Counted from the stretch's first letter, positions 6,696-14,319 are shown. The stretch: 21,763 bases of DNA from Acidobacteriota bacterium (GCA_025353435.1 JANXQR010000261.1:1-21763); one strand, 5' to 3'. Translations and numbers: made by a program. The notes: generated by a model from the letters alone, not told the origin.

Positions 6696-7529
6696 ATGAA
6701 ACGACTCCTGACCGCTGCTGTATTGATCCCTGTGGTGCTGGTTCTGGTGTTCCTGAAGCCCCCTTTACAGGGGATTCTAGTGGCCATGACCGCGCTGGTG
6801 GCGGCTTTGGCGGGTTGGGAGTACTTGGGCCTAGCTCGGGCGCGTGGAGCCAATCCACCCCGAATCGCCGTAGTCGTCGCGACCACGATACTTTTCGTAG
6901 ATCATTTTTTTTGGCCCGATCACCTCAAGGTGACGCTCGGGGCATTGTGCCTGGCGCTATTGATCTATTGCACATTCTCCAGTTCCACAGAGCGAATGCT
7001 GGCAGACGCCACTAATTCCGTCTTCTGCCTTGTTTACACAGGGTTTACGCTGATTACGGTTCTTGAGTTGCATGCCGAGGCTAATGGACCATCGCTGCTG
7101 GTGTTCCTTTTTTGTGTGGTCTGGGCCGGGGATTCGGTGGCTCTCTATGTTGGCCGTGCCTGGGGGCGGCACAAGCTGGCGCCGTCCATCAGTCCGAACA
7201 AGACCTGGGAAGGCAGCTTTGGATCCATCGTCGGCAGCCTTGGGGTTACCGGCTGCCTTCTTGGGCTCGCCGAGCTTCTGGCCCGCTGGAATTCGGTAGC
7301 CCTTTCGTACGCGGATGAGGCTTGGTATTACTGGCTAGGCTTGGCAGTGGCAGTGAATATCGCCGGACAGGTGGGCGACTTGGCGGAATCGGCGCTCAAG
7401 CGCTCAGCCGGGGTCAAGGATTCAGGGGATCTCCTGCCCGGTCACGGCGGCATCCTCGACCGCATCGACGCCCTGCTGTTGGCGGCTCCGGTGCTGTGGT
7501 ACGCTCAACTCATTCACCATCCGTTCTGA
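6696..7529 (+). CDS. cdsA: Phosphatidate cytidylyltransferase (CDP-diacylglycerol synthase)
   Basis: It converts phosphatidic acid and CTP to CDP-diacylglycerol, the precursor of membrane phospholipids, in the inner membrane. The product is 277 aa from ATG 6696, with multiple transmembrane helices starting immediately (LLTAAVLIPVVLVLVFL). It has the conserved SPNKTWEGSFGS segment and the C-terminal family signature from SALKRSAGVKDSGDLLPGHGGILDRID, including the metal-coordinating acidic residues. Length and signature are normal for the family. It is the first gene of a plus-strand cdsA-dxr-rseP cluster, and dxr begins 32 nt after the stop. The Shine-Dalgarno is weak (AAAGA close to the ATG). 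Confidence 0.96.
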   Translation: MKRLLTAAVLIPVVLVLVFLKPPLQGILVAMTALVAALAGWEYLGLARARGANPPRIAVVVATTILFVDHFFWPDHLKVTLGALCLALLIYCTFSSSTERMLADATNSVFCLVYTGFTLITVLELHAEANGPSLLVFLFCVVWAGDSVALYVGRAWGRHKLAPSISPNKTWEGSFGSIVGSLGVTGCLLGLAELLARWNSVALSYADEAWYYWLGLAVAVNIAGQVGDLAESALKRSAGVKDSGDLLPGHGGILDRIDALLLAAPVLWYAQLIHHPF

Positions 7530-7561
7530 CGGACCATCGATTCTGGAACGACCTCAAACCA

Positions 7562-8716
7562 TTGAAAAGACTCGCCATCCTCGGTTCCACCGGGTCCATC
7601 GGACAAAGCACTCTCTCCATTGTTGAACAATTCCCTGAGCGCTACTCTGTGGCCACGCTTGCCGCCGGCCGCAATCTGGACGAAGCCTGCGCGCAGGCAG
7701 TGCGATGGCGTCCGAAGATGGTTTCGCTGGCAACGGAAGAACTGGCCGCTCAGCTCACCTCGCGCCTGCGCCAAGCCGGCGTTTCAGGCGTTGAGGTTGT
7801 CCACGGCGTTGAGGGCACCGTTGCCTGCGCCACGCATTCTGAAGCCGACTTTGTGGTCTCGGCGATTGTGGGCGTTGCCGGCCTTGAAGCCACCCACGCA
7901 GCCATTCTGGCAGGCAAGCCCGTCGGCCTGGCCAACAAGGAATGCATGGTGGCCGCCGGCGAAATCCTGACCGCCGCCGCTCGCCGCCATAACGTGCCCA
8001 TCCTCCCCATCGACAGCGAGCACAATGCCGTGCACCAGTGCATGCGCGTTGGGGCGTACAGCGAAGTAAAGACCATCTGGCTGACCGCATCGGGCGGGCC
8101 ATTCCGGCAGACTCCGCTCGACCGATTCCCCGGCATCACGCCCGAGCAGGCATTGAAGCATCCAACATGGGTAATGGGCCGCCGCATCACCATCGACTCA
8201 GCAACCATGCTGAATAAAGGGTTGGAGATAATCGAAGCCTGCCGGCTCTTCGACGTGCCCCCGGCCAAGGTGCGCGTTACCGTACATCCGCAGTCGACGG
8301 TGCACTCGCTGGTCGAGTATGTTGACGGTTCAATCCTTGCGCAGATCTCCGTCACCGACATGCGGTTGCCCATCCTCTATGCCCTCGCCTACCCCGAGCG
8401 CCCTGCTTCAACCCTAACGTTTGATCTGGCGGCACTGCGCCATCTCGACTTTGAGGAGCCGGACTTCAAGCGCTTCCCTTGCCTGCGGCTCGCTTATGAA
8501 GCTGCCGAAAAAGGGGGGGCACACTGTATCGCCCTCAACGCCTCCGACGAGGTCGCCGTTGAAGCGTTCCTTGACCGGCGCATCCCATTTACCGGTATCC
8601 CGGATACAATTGAGAAAGTGCTCGCTTCTACGCCGGAAGCGCACCCGGCTACGATTGCCGAGGTGCTCGCCGCGGACCGGCAGGCGCGTGAAAGGGCTGC
8701 GCAGCTTGTAAGCTGA
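7562..8716 (+). CDS. dxr: 1-deoxy-D-xylulose 5-phosphate reductoisomerase
   Basis: It catalyses the NADPH-dependent conversion of DXP to MEP, the committed step of the non-mevalonate isoprenoid pathway, which supplies the IPP used by uppS and the polyprenyl synthase in this window. The product is 384 aa from TTG 7562, which gives the canonical MKRLAILGSTGSIGQSTL dinucleotide-binding start. Other family marks are GLANKE (123-127), DSEHNA with metal ligands D151 and E153, TASGGPFR, HPTWVMGRRITIDSATMLNKGLE with E222, and HPQSTVHSLVEY. The frame is open further upstream into cdsA, but that part has no family similarity. The TTG has no strong Shine-Dalgarno, so translation may be coupled to cdsA. 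Confidence 0.96.
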   Translation: MKRLAILGSTGSIGQSTLSIVEQFPERYSVATLAAGRNLDEACAQAVRWRPKMVSLATEELAAQLTSRLRQAGVSGVEVVHGVEGTVACATHSEADFVVSAIVGVAGLEATHAAILAGKPVGLANKECMVAAGEILTAAARRHNVPILPIDSEHNAVHQCMRVGAYSEVKTIWLTASGGPFRQTPLDRFPGITPEQALKHPTWVMGRRITIDSATMLNKGLEIIEACRLFDVPPAKVRVTVHPQSTVHSLVEYVDGSILAQISVTDMRLPILYALAYPERPASTLTFDLAALRHLDFEEPDFKRFPCLRLAYEAAEKGGAHCIALNASDEVAVEAFLDRRIPFTGIPDTIEKVLASTPEAHPATIAEVLAADRQARERAAQLVS

Positions 8717-8753
8717 TTGCCCCCGAAGGCACCGAAGGACATATCCAATTCTT

Positions 8754-10142
8754 ATGCAGAATCTTCACGACATCGTGGTGGCTATCGTCGCCTTCATCAT
8801 CCTGATCGGCGTCATGGTCGTCGTCCACGAATTTGGGCACTTCGCCGTTGCCAAGCTGTGCGGCGTCCGCGTCGAAGCGTTCTCCGTGGGCTTTGGCCCT
8901 CGCCTCTTCGGCATCAAGTACGGCGACACTGACTACAAGGTTTGCCTGTTGCCTCTGGGCGGCTACGTCAAAATGACCGGCGAGACTCCCGACCAGATCA
9001 CTACGAGCGCAGAAGAAGGCGCTGCAGTCAACCCTGACGATCCGGGAGCATTCACCGCGCACCCGCGCTGGCAGCGCATGCTTATCGGTGTGGCCGGACC
9101 GGTGGCCAACTTCATCCTTGCGTTCGTTCTGATGGCCATTTACTTCGCCTTCATCAATGAAGTGCTGGTGCACGAAGTCAACACCGCCACCATTGAGTGG
9201 GTTGCGGCGGATTCGCAGGCGGCACAGGCCGGCTTCAAACCTGGAGACGTAATAACGGCATTTGGCGGCGTAATCAACCCGGATTGGGAAAAGGTCACCG
9301 AACAGTCAAACTTCAACTTCGGTCAGACCGTTCCGGTAACCATTGAGCGGGATGGAATACCGGTCCAGCTCTCCCTCGCTTTGCCCCCCGACATCAAAGG
9401 GCACGACTTCTTTATCAGCGACGTGGGTATCATTCCGCAATACGTTCGCGGACCCATCGGAGTTTTTGATGTGCCATCGGGGACACCTGCGGCTAAAGCG
9501 GGGCTGCGGGCCGGCGACGCAATCATTGCCGTTGATGGCCACGCCTTTCATACGGTAGAGCCGCTGCTCGCGTATCTACAGGCGGGAAAAGGCGCACCCA
9601 TCACGCTGACGGTGATGCGCAAAGGCGCAACGATTCCGCCCTTGGTGGTAACTCCTGGTAAGCCCGATTCCAATTGGCGGCTCGGATTTGAAGCGGCTCC
9701 GCTTCCCTCCCGTAAGGATCCGCTGCCAGCGGGAAAAGCCGTGGATAAGGCAGCGGTCTTCTGTCGCGATAATTCACTTCTCATCGTCCAAGTACTGCAA
9801 GGGCTGTTTACCCACAGGGTTGCCGTTTCTCAGCTCTCCGGCCCGGTCGGGATCGCCCGTATGGCGGGTCAGGCAGCCGGCATACCGGGTTGGTCCGCCA
9901 AGGTTCACCTTGCCGCGGCTATCAGCCTGAACCTCGGCATTCTGAACCTGATGCCCTTCCCGATTCTTGACGGTGGGCTCATTTTGCTGCTCTTGATTGA
10001 AAGCCTGCTGCGCCACGACATCAGCGTGAATGTGAAGGAGCGGATTTACCAGGCCGCATTCGTGGTGCTGGTGGTATTTTTCGCGTTCATCATCTTCAAC
10101 GACGTAACCAAGCTGCCTATGTTCACCCACTTGAAACCGTAA
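8754..10142 (+). CDS. rseP: RIP metalloprotease, site-2 protease RseP type
   Basis: This inner-membrane M50 protease cuts transmembrane anti-sigma factors or remnant signal peptides within the membrane. The product is 462 aa from ATG 8754. The HEFGH zinc-binding motif lies at H25-H29 in the first membrane helix. VGFGPRLFGIKYGDTDYKVCLLPLGGYVKMTGE follows, as in typical RseP/MmpA proteins. Two PDZ-like domains occupy about residues 135-215 and 220-305; the second contains GTPAAKAGLRAGDAI. The LDGG motif with the third zinc ligand is at about D406 (MPFPILDGG), followed by the last membrane helices. It starts 37 nt after dxr, as expected for the conserved cdsA-dxr-rseP order. Confidence 0.95.
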   Translation: MQNLHDIVVAIVAFIILIGVMVVVHEFGHFAVAKLCGVRVEAFSVGFGPRLFGIKYGDTDYKVCLLPLGGYVKMTGETPDQITTSAEEGAAVNPDDPGAFTAHPRWQRMLIGVAGPVANFILAFVLMAIYFAFINEVLVHEVNTATIEWVAADSQAAQAGFKPGDVITAFGGVINPDWEKVTEQSNFNFGQTVPVTIERDGIPVQLSLALPPDIKGHDFFISDVGIIPQYVRGPIGVFDVPSGTPAAKAGLRAGDAIIAVDGHAFHTVEPLLAYLQAGKGAPITLTVMRKGATIPPLVVTPGKPDSNWRLGFEAAPLPSRKDPLPAGKAVDKAAVFCRDNSLLIVQVLQGLFTHRVAVSQLSGPVGIARMAGQAAGIPGWSAKVHLAAAISLNLGILNLMPFPILDGGLILLLLIESLLRHDISVNVKERIYQAAFVVLVVFFAFIIFNDVTKLPMFTHLKP

Positions 10143-10144
10143 AA

Positions 10145-10170
10145 CAGTGGTCAGTGTTCACTGACCACTG
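10145..10170. repeat. Perfect 26-bp palindrome after rseP
   Basis: Arms CAGTGGTCAGTG and CACTGACCACTG are exact reverse complements around TT, starting 3 nt after the rseP stop. On the minus strand the stem is followed by TTTT, giving a terminator-like shape facing left. Its right arm is the first part of a heptamer repeat array. It could end the rseP transcript or act as an extragenic repeat. Confidence 0.6.
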
Positions 10171-10205
10171 CTCACTCTTCACTATTCACTCTTCACTGAG
10201 CACTG
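10157..10205 (+). repeat. Degenerate heptanucleotide tandem repeat, seven units
   Basis: Read in sevens the sequence gives TTCACTG, ACCACTG, CTCACTC, TTCACTA, TTCACTC, TTCACTG and AGCACTG, all fitting NNCACTN. It ends 2 nt before the ATG of the thioesterase gene, so it occupies the whole leader and replaces any Shine-Dalgarno. Heptamer arrays of this sort occur between genes in some acidobacteria and cyanobacteria (recollection). Confidence 0.7.
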
Positions 10206-10207
10206 CA

Positions 10208-10627
10208 ATGCCCGTTACCGCTGAAATTCGTGTGCGCTACGCCGAAACCGACCAGATGAATGTGGTCTACTACGCCAATTATCTGGTGTGGTTTGAGATT
10301 GGGCGTGTGGAATTGCTGCGGTCGCTGGGATTGGCGTATAGCCAGATGGAGATCGAGCACAAACTGGTGCTCCCAGTGGTGGAAGCAAGCTGCCGTTACC
10401 GCTCGCCCGCGCGCTATGACGATGAGATCCTCATCGAGACGCGCCCGGCCATGCTGCGGGGCTCCGTGCTCAAATTTGCCTACCGCATCCTGCGCAAGAG
10501 CGCCGATAGTCCCGAGCCGCAGCTCTTGGCTGAGGGCGAAACCGTGCACGTGGTATGCGACGAAACATTCAATCGCCAGCCGCTGCCGGAGCAATACGCC
10601 ACAGCACTGCGATCGCTGATGCAGTGA
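10208..10627 (+). CDS. Acyl-CoA thioesterase, YbgC/4HBT hotdog fold
   Basis: From ATG 10208 the product is 139 aa. The N-terminal block RVRYAETDQMNVVYYANYLVWFEIGRVELLR is the 4-hydroxybenzoyl-CoA thioesterase/YbgC signature, with the catalytic Asp in ETDQ. The rest follows the hotdog pattern: CRYRSPARYDDEILIETRP, then a strand pair ending GETVHVVCD. It likely hydrolyses small acyl-CoA thioesters in the cytoplasm; the exact acyl chain is unknown. ATG 10208 is chosen because upstream in-frame codons fall inside the heptamer repeat (an alternative GTG lies at 10154). There is no tol-pal cluster in view, so a YbgC-like envelope role is not supported by context. It follows rseP on the same strand, separated by the repeat. 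Confidence 0.9.
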   Translation: MPVTAEIRVRYAETDQMNVVYYANYLVWFEIGRVELLRSLGLAYSQMEIEHKLVLPVVEASCRYRSPARYDDEILIETRPAMLRGSVLKFAYRILRKSADSPEPQLLAEGETVHVVCDETFNRQPLPEQYATALRSLMQ

Positions 10628-10899
10628 AAGCGCCTGCCTGAGCATCCCTTTCCGAGAGCGGCAATCTCCAAACCATCCGCCGGCAACTCGAACGAAATTG
10701 CCGAGCAGATAGCCTCAAACGGCCAGCCGCATTCAGCCTTATGCAACGCCTGGCCAATTCGATGCTGCGGCCACGGGCGCAATTTTTCTTCAAAGATCTG
10801 AACCCGGTTCGACGTCCGGGTAGTTACTGTCGCGACCCTCTGTACCGGGCCCACCAATGCAACTTGGTGGGAGCAGGCGAGGGTGCGATTTGGAAGAAT
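10628..10899. other. Intergenic stretch without a recognisable gene
   Basis: No reading frame here gives a family I recognise. A minus-strand frame is open from 10857 into the thioesterase gene (125 codons, no recognisable motif or Shine-Dalgarno) and may be chance or decayed coding sequence. Two stem-loops are visible: ACCCGG/CCGGGT (10802-10821) and CCCACCAA/TTGGTGGG (10850-10871). Confidence 0.5.
10850..10871 (-). terminator. Stem-loop downstream of the small minus-strand gene
   Basis: Perfect 8-bp arms CCCACCAA and TTGGTGGG flank a 6-nt loop. It starts 28 nt beyond the stop of the 63-codon minus-strand reading frame, a plausible transcript end for it. No T-tract follows, so confidence is modest. 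Confidence 0.4.
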
Positions 10900-11091
10900 T
10901 TAACCTACGCGGGCCAGAATTTGGTTGTTGGCCGCATTGTCCGCATCCATTTGCAAGAGCTGCCGCTGCTGACGAATCGCAGCTGCCAGCGCATCAAGTG
11001 TTGCGCGCTGAGCCGCTTCTTCTGCTGCCATCATCAGGGTGGAGGAGGAATTGGGAGAGTAAATGGAGCGGGTCTTGTGACCAGTAAGCAT
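10900..11091 (-). CDS. Candidate small protein of 63 aa, no recognised family
   Basis: ATG 11091 is preceded by AAGGAG at 8 nt, one of the clearest Shine-Dalgarno sequences in the window. A TTGAAA-17-GCTAAT promoter-like pair lies about 55-80 bp upstream, and a GC-rich stem-loop follows the stop. The product starts with a polar serine-rich stretch (TRSIYSPNSSSTLMM). A predicted alanine/glutamine-rich helix follows (AAEEAAQRATLDALAAAIRQ, then QRQLLQMDADNAANN). It has no signal peptide, membrane segment or cysteines. I do not recognise it and assign no function. It lies 223 bp beyond the stop of the polyprenyl synthase gene, in an AT-richer region. Initiation and termination signals together argue it is real, but conservation is untested. 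Confidence 0.5.
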   Translation of the reverse strand: MLTGHKTRSIYSPNSSSTLMMAAEEAAQRATLDALAAAIRQQRQLLQMDADNAANNQILARVG

Positions 11092-11145
11092 CTTTTATAC
11101 TCCTTGGGGTTATTAAGCTAATGTTTCTTCAAACTTGATTACCAA

Positions 11146-11174
11146 ATTAGCACGAACTAACACGATCGTTTCAA
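11146..11174 (-). promoter_or_regulatory. Candidate promoter of the small minus-strand gene
   Basis: On the minus strand, TTGAAA (11174-11169), a 17-bp spacer and GCTAAT (11151-11146) give a sigma-70-like promoter, with a start near 11139 and a leader of about 48 nt. Nearby are repeated GCACGAA (11150-11156 and 11180-11186) and two direct copies of ACGTTACC (11192-11199 and 11218-11225). These may be regulator sites. Confidence 0.45.
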
Positions 11175-11298
11175 CATTCGCACGAAGCGGTACGTTACCA
11201 AAGGCTGCAATACCTTAACGTTACCTTTGTAAGTTATTCATAAATCTGAGTTTGACGGAAACCAAGGAAGCTTGATTCAGCTCAAAGTCCCAGGCAAC

Positions 11299-11312
11299 CT
11301 AAATGCATTTAG
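11299..11312. repeat. 14-bp AT-rich palindrome after the polyprenyl synthase stop
   Basis: CTAAATG and CATTTAG form a perfect dyad starting 2 nt after the synthase stop codon. It could be part of a weak transcript end or a protein site. The AT-rich 11092-11314 interval contains no other gene. Confidence 0.3.
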
Positions 11313-11314
11313 TG

Positions 11315-12376
11315 TTATTTGTCGCGTGCAACCACAAAATCAGGCACCCAAAGCAGCGCCCGCTTGAAATCGGACTCAGGCATGGGCTTGAGAGCGCGCC
11401 GCGACTGCTCCGCATAGCGCTCCGCAACTCCCATCGCGTAAGTCACTGAGCCATTGCGCATTAGTATCTCCTGAATCTGCTGCCGGCTCACATTCTCGAA
11501 GCTGCGGTCGTCAAGCACGCGCTGGATAATCTGGCGGTCAGCAGCCGTGCCGTGATCCAGGGAGTGGATTACAGCAAGGGTTGCCTTGCCCTCGCGCAGA
11601 TCGCTGGCAACAGGCTTTCCCAGCACTTCTTCGGTGGCCGTGAGATCGAGCACGTCATCCACAATCTGGAACGCCAGGCCCACGGTGCGTCCGTATGCCC
11701 CAACGCTCAATATTTGAGCTTCAGTGGCTCCCGCCAAAACTGCACCCAGCTGCATTGAAACAGAGAATAAACAAGCGGTCTTCCGGAAAATCAAATCATA
11801 ATATTCCGCCTCAGAGACTGCTTTGCCAAGCTTCTGAATCTGAAGGAGTTCGCCCTCAACCATCTGCTGCGTAAGACCTATCAAAAGGTCCAAAACACGC
11901 AGGTTCTTCTCCTCCAGCGCCACCCGAAAGGCCTGCATATAAAGCCAGTCGCCGGCGAGGACGCATTTTTCGTTTCCCCAGGTGGTGTTGGCGGAAGGAC
12001 GGCCGCGGCGGGTGTCGGCGCCGTCGATGATGTCATCGTGGACTAGGGTGGCTGTGTGCACCATCTCAACCACTGCGCCGAGACGGATGGAGCTGGGGCC
12101 GGAGTAGCCGAGCATGTGGGCTGCGAGGAGCAGTAGTGAGGGCCGGATGCGCTTACCACCGCCTTCCCGCAGGTACTCGGCAATTTCTGTGATGGTGCTG
12201 ACGCCGGAGGCGGCATCGCGGCCCAATTCCTGCTCGATGGCCACGAGATCATCCCGCAGCAGATCGAAAACCTCCCTCGCCGTCGCTATCGCCAGTGTGC
12301 TCAAATCGCTCCGCTTCTCACGCTTTAAATCGGGTTCCGGCTTACTTGAGGGGGAATGCTGCCGGGGCTGGGTCAT
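11315..12376 (-). CDS. Long-chain polyprenyl diphosphate synthase (trans type)
   Basis: It elongates allylic diphosphates with IPP to the side chain of respiratory quinones or similar lipids. The product is 353 aa from ATG 12376; an in-frame TTG two codons earlier is less likely. EGGGKRIRPSLLLLAAH carries the IPP-binding Lys/Arg. The first aspartate-rich motif is DDIID (114-118), followed by GRPSAN. The second is DDVLD (240-244), followed by KPVASDLREGK. The residue five before the first motif is small (Ala109), consistent with long products of roughly C30 or more; an aromatic here would stop at short chains. It starts 2 bp after the yajQ stop, so translational coupling is likely. The exact chain length is unknown, so no symbol is given. 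Confidence 0.93.
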   Translation of the reverse strand: MTQPRQHSPSSKPEPDLKREKRSDLSTLAIATAREVFDLLRDDLVAIEQELGRDAASGVSTITEIAEYLREGGGKRIRPSLLLLAAHMLGYSGPSSIRLGAVVEMVHTATLVHDDIIDGADTRRGRPSANTTWGNEKCVLAGDWLYMQAFRVALEEKNLRVLDLLIGLTQQMVEGELLQIQKLGKAVSEAEYYDLIFRKTACLFSVSMQLGAVLAGATEAQILSVGAYGRTVGLAFQIVDDVLDLTATEEVLGKPVASDLREGKATLAVIHSLDHGTAADRQIIQRVLDDRSFENVSRQQIQEILMRNGSVTYAMGVAERYAEQSRRALKPMPESDFKRALLWVPDFVVARDK

Positions 12377-12378
12377 GC

Positions 12379-12882
12379 TCAATTGGTCCGGTAATTCGTA
12401 AACTGCAATTCGACTCCCAGGTCCTTGCCGCGAAGCAGGCCAATGATGGACTGGAGCTCGTCACGATCTTTGCTTGAGACTCTAACAGTATCGCCTTGGA
12501 TGCTGGCTTGCGCCTTCTTTTTTGAGTCTTTGATCAGCCGGACAATTTCCTTGGCCTTATCCGATGGGATCCCCTGCTGCAGCGTGATCTTCTGGCGTAC
12601 ACTCTGCCCAGCGCCCTGCTCAAGCTTTCCGTAGGTTAGATTTTTGAGCGACACGCCGCGCTTCACAAGCTTCTGGCCGAGGATTTCCTTGACGGCCTCG
12701 AGCTTATATTCTCCGGCAGAGGCGAGTTGAATCTCTTTGTCGCCCTCGGTCAACGAGATTTCAGAATGTGAGTCTTTCAAGTCGAATCGCTGACGAATCT
12801 CCTTGAGCGCCTGGTCGATCGCGTTCCGAACTTCCTGAATATCCAGCTTGCTTACGATGTCGAATGTGTTCTCTGCAGCCAT
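12379..12882 (-). CDS. yajQ: YajQ family (DUF520) nucleotide-binding protein
   Basis: The product is 167 aa from ATG 12882, the usual family size. The N-terminus MAAENTFDIVSKLDIQEVRNAIDQA and later RFDLKDSHSEI, EYKLEAVKEILGQKLVKRGV and VSSKDRDELQSIIGLLR are all characteristic. YajQ proteins have two tandem ferredoxin-like folds; some homologues bind nucleotides, including c-di-GMP, and influence transcription or phage functions. Which role applies here is unknown. The reading frame extends 10 codons further upstream without family similarity. The gene lies 57 bp after tatD and 2 bp before the polyprenyl synthase on the same strand, probably one transcript. Confidence 0.93.
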   Translation of the reverse strand: MAAENTFDIVSKLDIQEVRNAIDQALKEIRQRFDLKDSHSEISLTEGDKEIQLASAGEYKLEAVKEILGQKLVKRGVSLKNLTYGKLEQGAGQSVRQKITLQQGIPSDKAKEIVRLIKDSKKKAQASIQGDTVRVSSKDRDELQSIIGLLRGKDLGVELQFTNYRTN

Positions 12883-12939
12883 GCTTCCCCCAAGGCTGCG
12901 CCGGTCGGCCAAGTCGGCCCCAAGCGCCTATGCCCTCTA

Positions 12940-13767
12940 TCAGTTTCCCACGCCGGACCGGAGCGAAAAAAGCCGTTCGAAGTTTTTCGTCGTTGCTGCT
13001 GCAATTTCTTCTGGCGATACGCCCTTCTGACCAGCCAACACCTGGGCCGTATCGACCACCATGGCAGGCTCGTTGCGCTTGCCACGATTCGATCCGGGGG
13101 TGAGCCACGGTGCGTCAGTTTCTACCAACAGCCCATCGAGCGGGACTTGTGCGGCCACGTCGCGCAATGGCTGCGCCTTGGGGTAGGTGATGTTTCCGGC
13201 GAACGAGATAAGGAAGCCCATGTCGAGCGATCTCTGCGCCTGCTCCCATCCGCCGCCAAAGCAGTGCATGATGCCCCCGAGGCCGGTGTGATGCCAGTAG
13301 GTATCGAGTGTCAGGAAGAGATGATTCCATGCGTCGACGGCTCCATCCTTGGGCCTGCAGTGGATGATGATGGGGCGCTTGCGGGCGGCGGCGACCTCAA
13401 GCTGGCGAATCAAGCCAGCGCGTTGCACTTCGTGCGCGGCGCCGTCGTGGTAGTAGTCCAAGCCGATCTCACCGCAGGCGATGACCTCCGGTTCGGCCAG
13501 TAGGCAGTCGAGTTTTGTGATAGCGGCTTCATCTGCTTCGGGCGTGGAGTGGGGATAGATTCCGGCGCTCGCAAAGAGCTTCGGCATACCCGGTTTGCCA
13601 TTGAATTCGCGACAAATTTCGAGGGCCTGATGCATCTCCGCGGGCCCCTCGCCGATGCCGATCGAGAGCACAGTGCCAACGCCCGCGGTTGCGGCGCGCC
13701 GCAGCATATCGGCTCGATCTTCGTTGTAGCGCGGGCTATCGAGATGGGCGTGCGAATCAATCAACAA
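12940..13767 (-). CDS. TatD family metal-dependent hydrolase/deoxyribonuclease
   Basis: The product is 275 aa from TTG 13767 (TTG 13764 is equally possible), with GGGGGAG about 10 nt upstream. All TatD TIM-barrel metal ligands are present: H6 and H8 in DSHAHLD, E100 in CGEIGLDYY, H136 in IIIHCR, H168 in GIMHCFGG and D218 in VETDAPWLTP. Family members are cytoplasmic Mg/Mn-dependent nucleases with 3'-5' exonuclease activity in DNA repair or tRNA/DNA turnover. The N- and C-termini (ending NFERLFSL...) are typical and the length is normal. It is upstream of yajQ and downstream of the VOC gene on the same strand. Confidence 0.93.
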   Translation of the reverse strand: MLIDSHAHLDSPRYNEDRADMLRRAATAGVGTVLSIGIGEGPAEMHQALEICREFNGKPGMPKLFASAGIYPHSTPEADEAAITKLDCLLAEPEVIACGEIGLDYYHDGAAHEVQRAGLIRQLEVAAARKRPIIIHCRPKDGAVDAWNHLFLTLDTYWHHTGLGGIMHCFGGGWEQAQRSLDMGFLISFAGNITYPKAQPLRDVAAQVPLDGLLVETDAPWLTPGSNRGKRNEPAMVVDTAQVLAGQKGVSPEEIAAATTKNFERLFSLRSGVGN

Positions 13768-13834
13768 GCGGCGAATTCTCCCCCAAAACCAGATTGGACC
13801 GACCGGAGATCACTGGTCGGAGACTTATGTTCGA

Positions 13835-14278
13835 CTACTCTTCGCCGAAGACCGGAAAATTGGGGTGCCAGTTGCCGTCGGCGGTGCCGTAAGGGCTTGC
13901 AACGACAACGGTATAGCCGTCGGGGTCACGCATCCAGCATTCCCAGTGATTTGGTCCGCCGTCGCCGTCGGGCGGATTGCGATGCTTCGGCAGGACCACC
14001 TCCGCACCGAGTTCTGCGGCGCGTTCCATCATGGCATCGAAGTCGTCCACCTCAAACCAAAGCAGGACGCCGTTGCCGTAGGGTCGGTCGTTTGAATCGC
14101 CGATTGGCCCGTGATGGTGCTCCACTTTGAAGCTGTGCAACTGGAGGATGAGCTGCCCCCCGGAGACCAATTGTTCATAGTTAGTGCCGCCGTGGTTGCT
14201 GCGGCATCCTAGCAGTCGCCGGTACCAACGGCTGCTGGCTTCAACATCGGTGACGGAAATGAGAGGTTGCGGGCGCAT
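13835..14278 (-). CDS. VOC family (glyoxalase/bleomycin-resistance fold) protein
   Basis: The product is 147 aa from ATG 14278. It is one complete VOC domain: PLISVTDVEASSRWYRRLLGC, LILQLHSF, then VLLWFEVDDFDAMMERAAELGAEVV, HWECWMRDPDGYTVVVASPYG. The Asp-Pro-Asp-Gly-Tyr segment is typical of the glyoxalase I-like superfamily. Metal ligands are likely His/Glu near HSF and WECW, but the substrate cannot be inferred. It is intact in length, unlike the short VOC gene near 3.7 kb, and differs from it in sequence, so the two are not recent duplicates. It sits 41 bp after the S10 peptidase stop and 67 bp before tatD, all on the minus strand. Confidence 0.88.
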   Translation of the reverse strand: MRPQPLISVTDVEASSRWYRRLLGCRSNHGGTNYEQLVSGGQLILQLHSFKVEHHHGPIGDSNDRPYGNGVLLWFEVDDFDAMMERAAELGAEVVLPKHRNPPDGDGGPNHWECWMRDPDGYTVVVASPYGTADGNWHPNFPVFGEE

Positions 14279-14319
14279 GGGATTAGCATACCAATGATTC
14301 GAATGCGAGCCTGGCGAGC

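Noticed and set aside
10157..10205. CRISPR-like repeats
   Set aside because: Units are 7 nt, contiguous and degenerate with no spacers, and no cas genes are in the window.
10802..10821. tRNA T-arm-like hairpin containing GGTTCGA
   Set aside because: The loop would be 8 nt rather than 7, the base after the loop does not fit, and no acceptor, D or anticodon arm can be drawn around it.
10741..11121. A 126-codon plus-strand frame near 11 kb
   Set aside because: It has no Shine-Dalgarno and an unlikely Cys/His/Arg-rich product, and it opposes the better-supported small minus-strand gene.
13549..14130. A 193-codon plus-strand frame across tatD and the VOC gene
   Set aside because: It runs antisense through two well-supported genes and their intergenic gap, with no family similarity.
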